NCBI GenBank assembly: GCA_029260135.1
Contig: JAJDDV010000155.1
Location: 1 to 64,000, forward strand
Source of the DNA: Phycisphaerae bacterium
GTDB lineage: Bacteria; Planctomycetota; Phycisphaerae; UBA1845
Direction of reading: 5' to 3'
DNA: 64,000 bases
The first letter of the stretch is position 1. The number at the start of each line of letters is the position of its first letter. This document shows positions 37,372 through 46,751 of the stretch, in pieces. Position numbers and translations under genes: made by a program. The notes under the pieces were generated by a model, which saw nothing but the letters and a program-made list of their open reading frames with translations, was not told where the DNA came from and made no database searches.

Positions 37372-38325
37372 GTGAGGGGTAAACTCATCGGCAAGCTGAG
37401 CGCATGCGTCATGGTGATTGTCGGCGTCGGAATCGGTGTAGGTTCCGTGGATGCCGGACATCCGATGCCGCAAGGAACCAGCACGACCACGATCAGCTAT
37501 GACACGACCGGTCCGGTTTCGGTCAGCGGCGATCGCGACTTCAGCGGCGTAGGCCCTACGGATGCATCGGTCCTCGTCGGAGCGGACAACGTCAAGATCT
37601 TCAACTCGGTCAACGGGTTCGGCCGGCGGATGATCGTCGGGGGTGTGGTCGGCGCGCACGAATCATTGATCACGCACGCGTTTTTCAAGAGCGACATCGA
37701 CACCGACTATTTTCCCGGTCTGGTTTCGGGTGGTGCGTTGAACCTGGAGTTTTCGACGATTCAGTTCGATCGGCCCGTGACGGTGGATCGATCGACGGCG
37801 ATGCTGCACGTGCTGTGGAACGCGGATCAGGTCGACGTGCTGGACAATTTCTACATCCACCTGAGCAATCACCATACGCTGACGGATCCATTTCGCGACT
37901 TTGGCGATTTCTTCGGTTTGCTGTTCTTCGAGCTTCCGTCGCCGAACTTCGCCATAGAGCAGAGCGATATCGTCTGGACGATCTCCGGTGAGGGGACCGA
38001 CGTTCTGGACGTCAGCGTCACCTTTCCCTATGCGCGACTGCAATCGCTGGAAGAACAAGGACAGCCAGTTCCGGTCGGCTTGCCGGCGCCGCACGGGTTC
38101 CTCGAGCCTTTCCACTTTCACGTCGAGTACATTGTCGTCGATGCGATGGGCGATGCGGATGCGGACGGGGACGTCGACCTCGGTGATGTCGCCGGACTAC
38201 AGAACTGTATGGGAACCGCCGCTCCGGGTGGGTCGCCCTGCCGGCGTCTCGACACCGATCCGGACGACTTCGTCGATGCACTGGATATCACGGGCGTGCT
38301 GGACCGGATGACTGGACCTAAGTAA
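37372..38325 (+). CDS. Exported protein with dockerin-like C-terminus, unknown function
   Basis: 317 residues from GTG 37372, which has GGGGAGGA seven bases upstream. An in-frame ATG at 37342 overlapping the cytochrome stop is less likely. A signal peptide (SACVMVIVGVGIGVGSVDAG) precedes an unrecognised beta-rich domain (about 30-265). The C-terminus carries two Asp-rich dockerin-like blocks (GDADADGDVDLGDVAGLQNC; DTDPDDFVDALDITGVLDRM). It lies directly after the cytochrome and is likely in the same operon. Its last eight bases overlap the convergent glycosyltransferase gene. Confidence 0.75.
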   Translation: MRGKLIGKLSACVMVIVGVGIGVGSVDAGHPMPQGTSTTTISYDTTGPVSVSGDRDFSGVGPTDASVLVGADNVKIFNSVNGFGRRMIVGGVVGAHESLITHAFFKSDIDTDYFPGLVSGGALNLEFSTIQFDRPVTVDRSTAMLHVLWNADQVDVLDNFYIHLSNHHTLTDPFRDFGDFFGLLFFELPSPNFAIEQSDIVWTISGEGTDVLDVSVTFPYARLQSLEEQGQPVPVGLPAPHGFLEPFHFHVEYIVVDAMGDADADGDVDLGDVAGLQNCMGTAAPGGSPCRRLDTDPDDFVDALDITGVLDRMTGPK

Positions 38326-39886
38326 CGGGCACCTGCGAAGCGTCGCGGTGCGAGGTGGGCAGCCAGCGGCGCGCTTGGGCCAACAGCGCGAGCCCCCCTA
38401 CCACGAGCGCCCCCGCCAGCGTCGTATCCGTCATCAGCCAGGTGAATTGAATGCGGGCCGTCGTCGGCGTCAGGAAGCCGATGAAAACCGCATCCAAGAT
38501 GTAGGCGAGTGCCAGGAACAGACAGGTCTTTCGATTGAGTCCAAGCCAGTAGGACCCGAGCAACGCGAAGCCTGGCCAGAGCGTCGCCACGTAGTCCATT
38601 CCTTTGACGACATGCGCAGCGGGCGCCTTTGTCTTCCAATAACGCAGCGCTTTCCAAATGGCGGAGGCTCCAAAGGGCGCTTTTCGAGCCGCGGCGATCT
38701 TCATGCCCTCGACCCGCGCGATCGACTCTTCCAGGGGTAGATGCGGCAGACCCCAGTAGGCGAACCAGTAGGTCTTGGCCTCTTCCGTGTCCATCGCGGC
38801 GGGGTGAATCAGAGGTTCCGCGAGGCGGTCCGGGGCGATCGGCGACAGAGATTGGCCATCCGGTTGGCGCAGAAGGTGGTGCAGCGTCATGCGAGCGCTC
38901 GACGCAGCGTAGTCGCCGAAGTTCCGCACAAGGATCTCGACGCCGACGCGTCGCATGAGGCTGTCATACTCCCACTCGTCCATGTCCATCAGATATATGG
39001 CATGATAGCGCGCGACCCATGCGTCGAGCAGGTTGGCGACGTAGACGCTGTCGGCGCTTCGCTGAGGAACAAGGCTGATGACACGCTTCGCCTCCTCGGT
39101 CTGAGGCCAATCAAGACCCTCGAAGTTGCGCGCGCGAAGCAGGATCGTCGCACCGGCTGTTCCGTTCGATGGGCGAAACTGGTGGCCGTAGGCTCGGTTC
39201 AGACTACACTCGAGAAGGGCAAACCCGGCGATCGGTATCACGAGAGCGACGCCTGCCGCAATGGCGCGCCGCATGTCGGCTCGCATCACGATCACGATCG
39301 TCAGTAGTGCGGCGCCGATCAACGGCGTCGCGGCCGACCGCGTAAACCAAGCCAGCCCCAAGAGGATGCCGGCGATGGTCATCCAGCGATACACGTCGTA
39401 GCGCGAAAGACCCGTCACCAGTGCCAACAATCCGAACGATAGAACGCAGGTGTACAGCGCTTCCGACATCATCCGATCCGCGTAGTGCACGCCCTGAAGT
39501 CGCGCGATCACGAGTGCGGCCGCCAGCCAGGCGAGCGAGCGCCCTCGAAGGTGAAGACCGAATCCGTAGGCGGCGACGGGAATCAACGCGAGCAGAACGT
39601 GATTGCAGGTGATCGCCGCCCAGCCCATGTTGCCCGACAACAGCGCAACGCCGGCAAGAAAGAGAATGTACCCGGGCTTTCGCATCTCGAAGTGAGGCGT
39701 CTGGTCACCATCGAGCAGCGCTTGCGCCGAGGCGATGTACTGCACGGAATCGCCACTGATGACGGCGCGGCCTTGTTGGAAGGAAAAATGTGTGGTTTGG
39801 GCGACGCCACTTATCGCGACGATGACCAGGAGGTCGAAGATCAGCGCTCTGTGACTGGTCGTTGTTGGTGACGGTGCCGTCGACAT
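38318..39886 (-). CDS. Membrane glycosyltransferase, GT39/PMT-like
   Basis: 522-residue polytopic membrane protein with about ten hydrophobic segments. The first periplasmic loop has GDSVQYIASAQALLDGD and, after a short gap, KPGYILFLAGVALL. Such an acidic residue early in loop 1 is typical of ArnT/PMT-type lipid-linked sugar transferases. A large soluble loop occupies about 235-395. It would move a sugar from a polyprenyl-phosphate donor to protein or lipid outside the membrane. It is grouped on the minus strand with a second transferase and a GT2 enzyme. The specific acceptor is unknown. Confidence 0.75.
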   Translation of the reverse strand: MSTAPSPTTTSHRALIFDLLVIVAISGVAQTTHFSFQQGRAVISGDSVQYIASAQALLDGDQTPHFEMRKPGYILFLAGVALLSGNMGWAAITCNHVLLALIPVAAYGFGLHLRGRSLAWLAAALVIARLQGVHYADRMMSEALYTCVLSFGLLALVTGLSRYDVYRWMTIAGILLGLAWFTRSAATPLIGAALLTIVIVMRADMRRAIAAGVALVIPIAGFALLECSLNRAYGHQFRPSNGTAGATILLRARNFEGLDWPQTEEAKRVISLVPQRSADSVYVANLLDAWVARYHAIYLMDMDEWEYDSLMRRVGVEILVRNFGDYAASSARMTLHHLLRQPDGQSLSPIAPDRLAEPLIHPAAMDTEEAKTYWFAYWGLPHLPLEESIARVEGMKIAAARKAPFGASAIWKALRYWKTKAPAAHVVKGMDYVATLWPGFALLGSYWLGLNRKTCLFLALAYILDAVFIGFLTPTTARIQFTWLMTDTTLAGALVVGGLALLAQARRWLPTSHRDASQVPVT

Positions 39887-40032
39887 TGTCAGCTACCCGG
39901 CCTCTCAAATGCCACTCCGCCCCCGAGCCTCTCCAGGCGCACCCGCTCCGCAGAGTGCTCAGACAACATCTACTATCGGACGATTCGACGCAGCCGGTTA
40001 GAAACGCCATTTCCCGCAGTCGGACGTGATTC

Positions 40033-41457
40033 TCAGCACTGGTCGTCAGGACCCAAGCCACATGGTTCTTCGGCGCCAAGAGGGTCGCTCGTCACCGACG
40101 GGATCAGCGCCACAAGCAGCAGCAGGGGAATCATCGGGACACGGAATCGAGGATCCAATTGCGGTGTGCTGGTCATCAGAAGAGCAGCGACGATAACGAG
40201 CGGGAAGTAAACCTGCGTGAGCGCAAGGCGATGACGCAGTAGACGGACGACAACCCAAACGCAGAGTAGCAGATAGGGCAGACCCTTGGCGAGCCTGGCA
40301 CTGCGCGACGCGTGATCGTCTCGCGGCGGATTGATGGCGAGGCTGAGTGGAAACGTCAAGATCGATCCACACCGCACAAAGTAACAAACCATCGCGCTGA
40401 GGGGTGAGGCGGAAAGCGTCGACACGCCGATCTCGCGCAGCGCGTTGGAGATCGCGAACGAATCGGCCTGAGTCTTGTTGCCTTGGGCGAGGTTGGGCCA
40501 GCGGAGTGTTTCGTTGATGTCCGCAGGAAGCGAAGTCATCTTGGCGCGCAACTGCTCGTCGATCTTCTCCCAGGTCGGATGCGGTGCATCCCTCTTGTTT
40601 TCGTTGAGTGACGTCTCGACGTATCGGTCGGCGGTTCTCCCCTGTCGCCACAACTCGACCTCCGCCCCCTTGAAATAAGCAAGGACGACGCCGCTCTGAT
40701 CGGAGAGGGCGAAATACCCGAACTGGACCTGATTGCGGAGCATCCACGATCCGACGACCAGCGCACAGGCGGCAGCGAAGATGGGAACGCTCGTCCACGA
40801 CGGACCGAACGGCCGCTCGTTGACGGTGCCGCGACGCCACCGAAGCACGACCACCAACAGGCCGGCCAGCACCACCGCGGGAACCAGCGCGGCTACCGGT
40901 CGAACCAACACGAGAAAGCCGGTCAACAGTCCCAGCAAGGCGATCCAAACCGGGCGCCCGGTGTCGACGGCCCTCTGCCACACGAGCCAGGTCAACAGCA
41001 GCAGTGTGACGAAGACGGTCGTTGCGAGAAGCCAGAGCGAGTAGAAGAGGTGGTAGGGTTCGACCAGAAACAGCAGCGCCACGATCAGCGCGCGGCGGTC
41101 CGACATCCATCTGCGCGCCAGGTGAAAGAGCAACCAGACGCTCAAGATCGCGAGGAGTTGATGGACGACGATGACGGCTGTGGGCGAGTCGCCGATCACG
41201 ATCATGAGACCCGCCAGTACCATCGGGTAACCCGGCGTGCGCCAGGTGTCGAGGGTAAGAGGTGGTGCTTCCTCTTGGCTGAACGTGGCGTGATCGGCAA
41301 GGTTTCGGGCAAGCCGGTAATACTCTCCCGCGTCAAGCGAATCGAACGCGAACGTGTCGATCCGCCCCGTTCGCACTTTGGCAAAACACAGGACTGAGGC
41401 GTGAACCACAATGGCGGACAAGAGCAGGATCAGCGTAGAACGCGTAACGGGCCTCAT
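40033..41457 (-). CDS. Membrane glycosyltransferase, GT39/PMT-like (second)
   Basis: 474 residues, polytopic. Loop 1 carries DSLDAGEYYRLARNLADHA and TWRTPGYPMVLAGLMIV, a D-x-x-x-Y pattern shared with the neighbouring transferase and with PMT-family enzymes. Hydrophobic segments follow to about residue 250, then a soluble loop and four C-terminal helices. It ends 147 bases upstream of the other transferase's start, and both probably serve the same cell-surface glycan pathway. No flippase or polymerase is present. Confidence 0.78.
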   Translation of the reverse strand: MRPVTRSTLILLLSAIVVHASVLCFAKVRTGRIDTFAFDSLDAGEYYRLARNLADHATFSQEEAPPLTLDTWRTPGYPMVLAGLMIVIGDSPTAVIVVHQLLAILSVWLLFHLARRWMSDRRALIVALLFLVEPYHLFYSLWLLATTVFVTLLLLTWLVWQRAVDTGRPVWIALLGLLTGFLVLVRPVAALVPAVVLAGLLVVVLRWRRGTVNERPFGPSWTSVPIFAAACALVVGSWMLRNQVQFGYFALSDQSGVVLAYFKGAEVELWRQGRTADRYVETSLNENKRDAPHPTWEKIDEQLRAKMTSLPADINETLRWPNLAQGNKTQADSFAISNALREIGVSTLSASPLSAMVCYFVRCGSILTFPLSLAINPPRDDHASRSARLAKGLPYLLLCVWVVVRLLRHRLALTQVYFPLVIVAALLMTSTPQLDPRFRVPMIPLLLLVALIPSVTSDPLGAEEPCGLGPDDQC

Positions 41458-41568
41458 GTCGAGACACTGTAGTCGAACGATTCGGGATTGCCCAACGCGG
41501 CCATGCAGAGACGTCGAGCCGCACCGTGGGCGGCGGAAAACGCGCCGCGCGAGGGCGACCGTCGCCCG

Positions 41569-42330
41569 CTACACAAGGTTGTGCTCCTTCATGACGTCTA
41601 CGTACCCCGGTACGGGATCGGGATAGTCGCCGGGCTCGGGGAGACTCCACTTAGTGAAGAGCTTGGCGTTATCTTCCGCGCCGATGTCGAGGTCGGCCAC
41701 CTTGCGATCGTCGTGATGCTCTTCGTGATGAACGAGCGCGTTGCGACATCCGATGACCTTCAGGCGTTCATCGAGCTGGACCTTGAGAGACAAGTCGGGG
41801 TCGAACCCGAAGAAGTAGAACCGTTCATCGGCGAAGCCGACCTTCGCGAGTAGGGATCGGCGGAGCAGGCCGAAGTTGGCGTAAACGTATCCGCGAACGT
41901 GGCAGAGTTCGTAGGATTGCCCATCGTGCTCGATCCGGTCGAGGACGTTGCGCTCGCTTCTCCAGTTGTGATAGAAGGCCACCATGCCGACGTCGGTCAA
42001 GTCCGGGCGTTCGATCAGGGCGACGGCCTTTTCAACTGCGCCGGGCAGCGGATAGGCGTCGTCGTTGAGCCACATAGCGTAATACCCGGTGGCGACCATG
42101 AAGCCCTTGTTGAAGGCCTTGACGGCACCTTCGCGGTGGGACTCGAGAACGGTGCGGACGTCTTCCTGCCGGGCCAGCCACGCTCGGGTCTCGTCCGTGG
42201 ATCCGCCGTCGACGACGATCATCTCACAGGGCTGCTTGACGTTTTGCCGAATCTTGTCGATACAGCGGCGAAGCCGTTCAAACCGGTTGAATGTCGGTAC
42301 GACAATGCTGACAATACGCTTTGCGTTCAC
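41569..42330 (-). CDS. Glycosyltransferase family 2
   Basis: 253 residues, cytosolic GT-A fold. The N-terminus SIVVPTFNRFERLRRCIDKI binds the nucleotide sugar. EMIVVDGGSTDETRAWL and WLNDDAYPLPGAVE supply the D-x-D-like metal site, and FFGFDPDLSLKVQLD marks the acceptor region. GT2 enzymes of this length commonly transfer rhamnose or similar sugars to lipid-linked glycans. It is the first of three minus-strand transferase genes here and is divergent from the coiled-coil protein gene at 42438. Confidence 0.88.
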   Translation of the reverse strand: MNAKRIVSIVVPTFNRFERLRRCIDKIRQNVKQPCEMIVVDGGSTDETRAWLARQEDVRTVLESHREGAVKAFNKGFMVATGYYAMWLNDDAYPLPGAVEKAVALIERPDLTDVGMVAFYHNWRSERNVLDRIEHDGQSYELCHVRGYVYANFGLLRRSLLAKVGFADERFYFFGFDPDLSLKVQLDERLKVIGCRNALVHHEEHHDDRKVADLDIGAEDNAKLFTKWSLPEPGDYPDPVPGYVDVMKEHNLV

Positions 42331-42437
42331 GGTCGACTCCCCTGGTCCTGCGCAACAGTGGTTCCAGGATCGATATCGGCCAGGGACCGTCTAATTCTGT
42401 GGTCCGGTGCGTCCGGATCGGGCACGTGGAGAAGGTC

Positions 42438-43499
42438 ATGCTGTCGCTGTTGCCGATGATCGCCGTCGCTGTCGGGCTTGCGCCACCGGAAAACAAAAAT
42501 GCGGCGTCCGCGCCGGTGGCGGTCAAATCGCAGCCCATCTCAGAGGGCCTCTGGCCCTCGCCCAGGCTGATGGACCTCATGCTGGCGAGATGGGCGGACG
42601 AATTAGCGGATGACTACGAACTCGACGAGACACAGCAGACCAAGGTCCGCGAGGCGGTCGCCAAACGCTGGGGTCCCTATTTCAACGAGAACCGCAATCG
42701 CATCCAGCCGCTCGTCAACGAGTTTCTCGAAATCCGGCTGGACCTCGAGCCCCCCTCCAAGGAGAGGCTTCAGCAGTGGGCTCAGAAGGCGCTCCCGATG
42801 CTGGATTCGTTCGGTGACCAGATCGGCGAGGCCAAGACGGAGTTCAGGAAGATTCTCACGCCGGCGCAGCGGGTCGAGTTCGAGCTTCGTTCGCTCCAGT
42901 TCGGGGCAGGTATGAAGGTCGCCCGGCAGCGGCTGATACAACTGGAGAGCGGTGAGTTTGATCCGGAGACGATCCGCGAGTTCTGGCAACCGACCGCCAT
43001 GGAACGGAAACGGCGCCGGACCGAGCGTGAGGCGCTGGCTGTGGGTCCGCCCGCGGACAAGGGTAAGGACCCCGACGCGCCGGATGAATCGAAGGATGCA
43101 GAGGCGTCTGCTGACGCGAAGCCCGCGTCAGATCAGATCGCCGAGGACCTCAAGAGATGGGACAGGTACGTGGCGGAGTTCGTTCGGATCTACGGCCTCG
43201 ATGATGGTCAGCGAAACGCGGTCACGTCCTGCCTGATGGAATTGAAACAACGAGCGCTCGATCATCGCGATCGGCGGCGCGAGGACATTACCCGCCTGGA
43301 AGAGCGGATCGCCGCCGGTACGTATAGCGATGAGGAGCTGGCTGGAGCCAAGAAACAGTTGACCGAGCTCTACGGCCCGATCGACGAGATGTTCCTGGAA
43401 CTCCAGCGGCGTATCAAGTCGGTCCCGACCGCCAAACAGCGGGCAGCGGTTGCATCCGGTCCGGCGGACCGCCCGCCGGCGTCACCGGGGAAGCCGTAG
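42438..43499 (+). CDS. Exported helical protein with LTxxQ-like segments, unknown function
   Basis: 353 residues. GGAGAAGG precedes ATG 42438; a longer frame to 42321 overlaps the divergent GT2 gene and is rejected. A short hydrophobic N-terminus (LSLLPMIAVAVGLA) suggests export. The rest is highly charged and helical, with two similar segments, ELDETQQTKVREAVAKRW and GLDDGQRNAVTSCLMELKQ, plus KILTPAQRVEFE, reminiscent of LTxxQ/Spy-type periplasmic proteins. A low-complexity Asp/Ala/Lys linker lies at about 225-255. No enzymatic motif is visible. Confidence 0.65.
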   Translation: MLSLLPMIAVAVGLAPPENKNAASAPVAVKSQPISEGLWPSPRLMDLMLARWADELADDYELDETQQTKVREAVAKRWGPYFNENRNRIQPLVNEFLEIRLDLEPPSKERLQQWAQKALPMLDSFGDQIGEAKTEFRKILTPAQRVEFELRSLQFGAGMKVARQRLIQLESGEFDPETIREFWQPTAMERKRRRTEREALAVGPPADKGKDPDAPDESKDAEASADAKPASDQIAEDLKRWDRYVAEFVRIYGLDDGQRNAVTSCLMELKQRALDHRDRRREDITRLEERIAAGTYSDEELAGAKKQLTELYGPIDEMFLELQRRIKSVPTAKQRAAVASGPADRPPASPGKP

Positions 43500-43547
43500 C
43501 CGTCAAGTCAGAACGCCGGAGCCAACGATCTGCGCTGAAGCGGGACC

Positions 43548-43937
43548 CTACTCCGCAGCCTGCAGTGCCGGTGCAGCCACCTGGGCCGTCTTGATGCGAT
43601 AGATGTAGACGGTCCAGAACAGCCACCAGCCAATCAGAGCGACCTTGATCGCTGTCTGGGGAACGAAGTAGATGCTGACGGCGAAGAGGATCGTGAAGGA
43701 GCTGACGATCCGCAGCTTCTGTGTACGCGTGAGCCCCGTCTTGTTGCGGAAGGCGTGAACGTAGGGGCCCAAGTACTTATGGCTCAGCAGCCAGTGATAC
43801 CATCGCTCGTTGCTCTTTGCGAAGAGAAACGCCGCCAACAGTAGAAACGGCGTCGTCGGTAGCAATGGCAGAAAGATCCCTGCCGTGCCGAGTCCGACGG
43901 CAAGCAAACCGAGGAATGTGTAGATGGATCGCTTCAT
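43548..43937 (-). CDS. DUF454 / YbaN-family inner-membrane protein
   Basis: 129 residues with three to four hydrophobic helices. The N-terminus FLGLLAVGLGTAGIFLPLLPTTPFLLLAAFLFAKS, quoted only for its core GIFLPLLPTTPFLLLA, and the following HKYLGPYVHAFRN are diagnostic for DUF454. The family's function is not established. It stands between the helical exported protein and gpmI, 114 bases from the latter. Confidence 0.88.
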   Translation of the reverse strand: MKRSIYTFLGLLAVGLGTAGIFLPLLPTTPFLLLAAFLFAKSNERWYHWLLSHKYLGPYVHAFRNKTGLTRTQKLRIVSSFTILFAVSIYFVPQTAIKVALIGWWLFWTVYIYRIKTAQVAAPALQAAE

Positions 43938-44051
43938 GCCAAAGCGCAGTGCGTCTGTTCGTTCACCTTGGGGACAGCGGCGGTATCGCGACCGGCCCGG
44001 ATGCGTAACCGCAACACAGCCATGTTAGGGCGCAAGAGCCTGGAGGTCCAA

Positions 44052-45674
44052 TCACGTCGTCTGATCCGCGATCAGTGAGTGTCCGATCATGGACGCGGGC
44101 TTGGGGAGACCGAGCATGTCGAGCAGCGTCGGAGCGATGTCGGCCAGGCGACCGTCTGTGTGAAGCGTCTGGCCAAGGTATCTCTCGTCGACGATGATGC
44201 ACTCGACGTCATAGGTGGTGTGCGCGGTATGAGGTCCGCCCGTCTCGGGATGGGTCATCTGCTCGCAGTTGCCATGGTCGGCGGTGACGATCAGACCGCC
44301 GCCTCGTTCGAGCACGGCGTCGACGATTCGTCCCACGCAGTCATCGACGGTTTCAACCGCGCGAATGGCGGCTTGCAGATCGGCGGTGTGCCCGACCATG
44401 TCTCCGTTGGCGTAGTTGATGATGAGCAGATCGTCGGTACCGACGGCGATGCGTGAGAGAACGGCCTGCGTCACCTCCGGGGCGGCCATTTCGGGCTTCT
44501 GGTCGTAGGTGGTGATGTCGCGCGGTGACGGGCAGAGGTGGTGCTCCTCGCCGTCGAACTTGCCGTCGCGGTAGTCATTGAAGAAGAACGTTACGTGCGG
44601 GTACTTCTCGGTCTCGGCACATCGGAACTGCTTGAGGCCTTGCTGGGAAATATGGGCGCCGAGAATGTCCGGCATTTTGTCCGGCTTGCCGAAGGCGACG
44701 TCCACGGGCAGGCCTTGCTCGTACCCGGTCATCGCGACGAAGCACAGATCGAGCTTCTTGCCTCGGTCGAATCCCATGGAAGTCTTCGCGCCGTCCTTTG
44801 CGACGCCCTCGAACGGAAACTCGTCATAGACAAACGCCTTGCAGAGCTCGCGCGGCCGATCGCCGCGATAGTTGAAGAAAATGACGCTGTCCCCATTGCG
44901 AATGGTGGCGGGTGTTCCCGCATCCGGGCAAATAACGCTCGGAACCACGAACTCGTCGCCGGAGCGGCTGGGTTCCGTCGGGTTCTCGTAGTAGTGGCGG
45001 AGCGCATCGGCTGCGCACGCGAATCGCTGACCTTCTCCGTGGGCGAGCAAACGATAGGCCTGTTCGACACGATCCCACCGGTTGTCGCGGTCCATCGCGT
45101 AATATCGCCCGATGACACTGGCGACGGGGTTGATGCCAAGCTCACGGCACTTGGCGTCGATCGACTCTACGTATCCAACGCCGTTGTTGGGCGGCGTGTC
45201 GCGCCCGTCGGTGAAGGCATGGACGTAGACACGATCACCGGGGAAGCCCCGCCGGCGCGTCAACTCGAGCAGGCCTTCGAGGTGTTCGAGATCGCTATGG
45301 ACGCGACCGTCGCTGCACAGGCCCATGATATGCACGTTGCCGCCGGTCTGGGTCGCGCGCTGCAGCGCATCGATCAACGCGGGATTCTCGAAGAAGGAGC
45401 CATCTTCAATCCGACCGGTGATGCGCATGATCTCTTGCTCGACAATGCGCCCGGCGCCGATGTTCTGGTGGCCGACTTCGCTGTTGCCCATCACACCTGA
45501 CGGAAGACCGACGTCTTTGCCGCTGGTCTTGATCTGTACGTGCGGATAGCGCGCCATCAATCGGTCGTCGACGGGCGTCTTCCCGAGGTGAACGGCGTTG
45601 GCATGATTCCACTCGGGAAACGGATTGGCACCCCAACCGTCACGGACGATGAGTACAATGGGTCGATGGTTCAA
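44052..45674 (-). CDS. gpmI: 2,3-bisphosphoglycerate-independent phosphoglycerate mutase
   Basis: 540 residues. It interconverts 3- and 2-phosphoglycerate in glycolysis, with two metal ions. The catalytic serine is S65 in MGNSEVGHQNIGAG. Phosphatase-domain metal ligands lie in the N-terminal IVRDGWG and in the C-terminal NYANGDMVGHT, LIVTADHGNCEQM and GGPHTAHTT. The transferase domain contains DGRVHSDLEHLEGLL and AFTDGRDTPP. Its start overlaps the stop of the upstream oxidoreductase by four bases, so the two are coupled. Confidence 0.95.
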   Translation of the reverse strand: MNHRPIVLIVRDGWGANPFPEWNHANAVHLGKTPVDDRLMARYPHVQIKTSGKDVGLPSGVMGNSEVGHQNIGAGRIVEQEIMRITGRIEDGSFFENPALIDALQRATQTGGNVHIMGLCSDGRVHSDLEHLEGLLELTRRRGFPGDRVYVHAFTDGRDTPPNNGVGYVESIDAKCRELGINPVASVIGRYYAMDRDNRWDRVEQAYRLLAHGEGQRFACAADALRHYYENPTEPSRSGDEFVVPSVICPDAGTPATIRNGDSVIFFNYRGDRPRELCKAFVYDEFPFEGVAKDGAKTSMGFDRGKKLDLCFVAMTGYEQGLPVDVAFGKPDKMPDILGAHISQQGLKQFRCAETEKYPHVTFFFNDYRDGKFDGEEHHLCPSPRDITTYDQKPEMAAPEVTQAVLSRIAVGTDDLLIINYANGDMVGHTADLQAAIRAVETVDDCVGRIVDAVLERGGGLIVTADHGNCEQMTHPETGGPHTAHTTYDVECIIVDERYLGQTLHTDGRLADIAPTLLDMLGLPKPASMIGHSLIADQTT

Positions 45675-46654
45675 GGAATTCGCTCCGCATAGACCACCAG
45701 TTCATCTTCGAAAGATCGCATCCGCATCCCCAGCAGCGCCTCGGCTTCTGTGTGGTCGCAGGTGTTGTCCTCTTGGGACATGTCGACCTGTCCACCGTCG
45801 AAACGGAAAAGCCCCATGGACGGGATTGCGATCTCCGCCATGGCCATGGGCAGAGCAGACACGACCGCCATCAACTTGGCCACGGGAACCGGCTGGGAAA
45901 CCAGCGGCTTCCAGTGCTTAGCCCGTGGCATCAGGGCGCGGCAGGCGCTGTAAAGCTCGACCCATGAGTAGGCCTTGGGACCGCCCAGTGCGATCGTCTT
46001 ACCGATCGTATCGGCACGAAAAAGCGCCTCGACCAGACCGTAGGCGACATCTTTCACGGAAACGGGCTGCACTTTGGCTCTGCCGCTGCCAAAATAGGGG
46101 ATCATCGGCGGAAGCGACCCGCAAATAAACCGCTTCATGAGCTGCATAAACTCGCCGTCACCGCCGTGGATCAGGCTGGGATGGAAGACGGTCCAGTCCA
46201 GCCCGGACGCTTCGACGTATTGCTGGGCCTGCCATTTCGATCGATGGTACTCCGAGACGGCATCTTCCCGCGTTCCCAATGCCGACATGTGGATAAAGCG
46301 GCGGACTGCGCCCTCGCGGACGGCGTCAACGACGTTGCGCGTGCCTTCAACGTGCACGCGCTGAAAGCTCTGCCCCTGGAGTCGCCGGGCGATGATGATG
46401 CCGACCAGGTGGATGGCGGCCTGGCACTGCTCCGCGGCGTCATACAATGCCCCGTGATCCGCGAGCTCACCGGTGATCGGCACGATCCGTTTCGCGGGGA
46501 CGTCCGGATGTTGACGGTGAAGCTTCTCGACCGAGCGCACCAGACAGACGGGGGTCACACCGCGCGCGAGGAGCTCTCTGACCACGCTACGACCGACGAA
46601 GCCGGTCGCACCGGTTACCATAACGCGTTCGATGGGTGCAGAGTCCACGGCCAA
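45671..46654 (-). CDS. NAD(P)-dependent oxidoreductase, NDUFA9-like atypical SDR
   Basis: 327 residues. The Rossmann motif VTGATGFVGRSVV is at about 13-25, and RFIHMSALG then EYHRSKWQAQQYVEASGLDW carry the Ser/Tyr/Lys region of extended SDRs, with YHRSK in place of YxxxK. The overall pattern matches complex I NDUFA9-type SDRs and related quinone-associated proteins, many of which have no proven catalysis. It overlaps gpmI by four bases, which suggests co-expression only. Substrate unknown. Confidence 0.85.
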   Translation of the reverse strand: MAVDSAPIERVMVTGATGFVGRSVVRELLARGVTPVCLVRSVEKLHRQHPDVPAKRIVPITGELADHGALYDAAEQCQAAIHLVGIIIARRLQGQSFQRVHVEGTRNVVDAVREGAVRRFIHMSALGTREDAVSEYHRSKWQAQQYVEASGLDWTVFHPSLIHGGDGEFMQLMKRFICGSLPPMIPYFGSGRAKVQPVSVKDVAYGLVEALFRADTIGKTIALGGPKAYSWVELYSACRALMPRAKHWKPLVSQPVPVAKLMAVVSALPMAMAEIAIPSMGLFRFDGGQVDMSQEDNTCDHTEAEALLGMRMRSFEDELVVYAERIP

Positions 46655-46751
46655 GGCTCCTCACAAACGGCCCGATCGACGTTCCATCTGAATCGTATGG
46701 GCGTGGATGGACCGCGTCGAGCGGAAGGCCCTGCGCGCGTCAGCTGAAAGA

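Noticed and set aside
43817-44008. Plus-strand frame opposite the DUF454 gene
   Set aside because: Antisense shadow of a recognised family gene, with no ribosome site.
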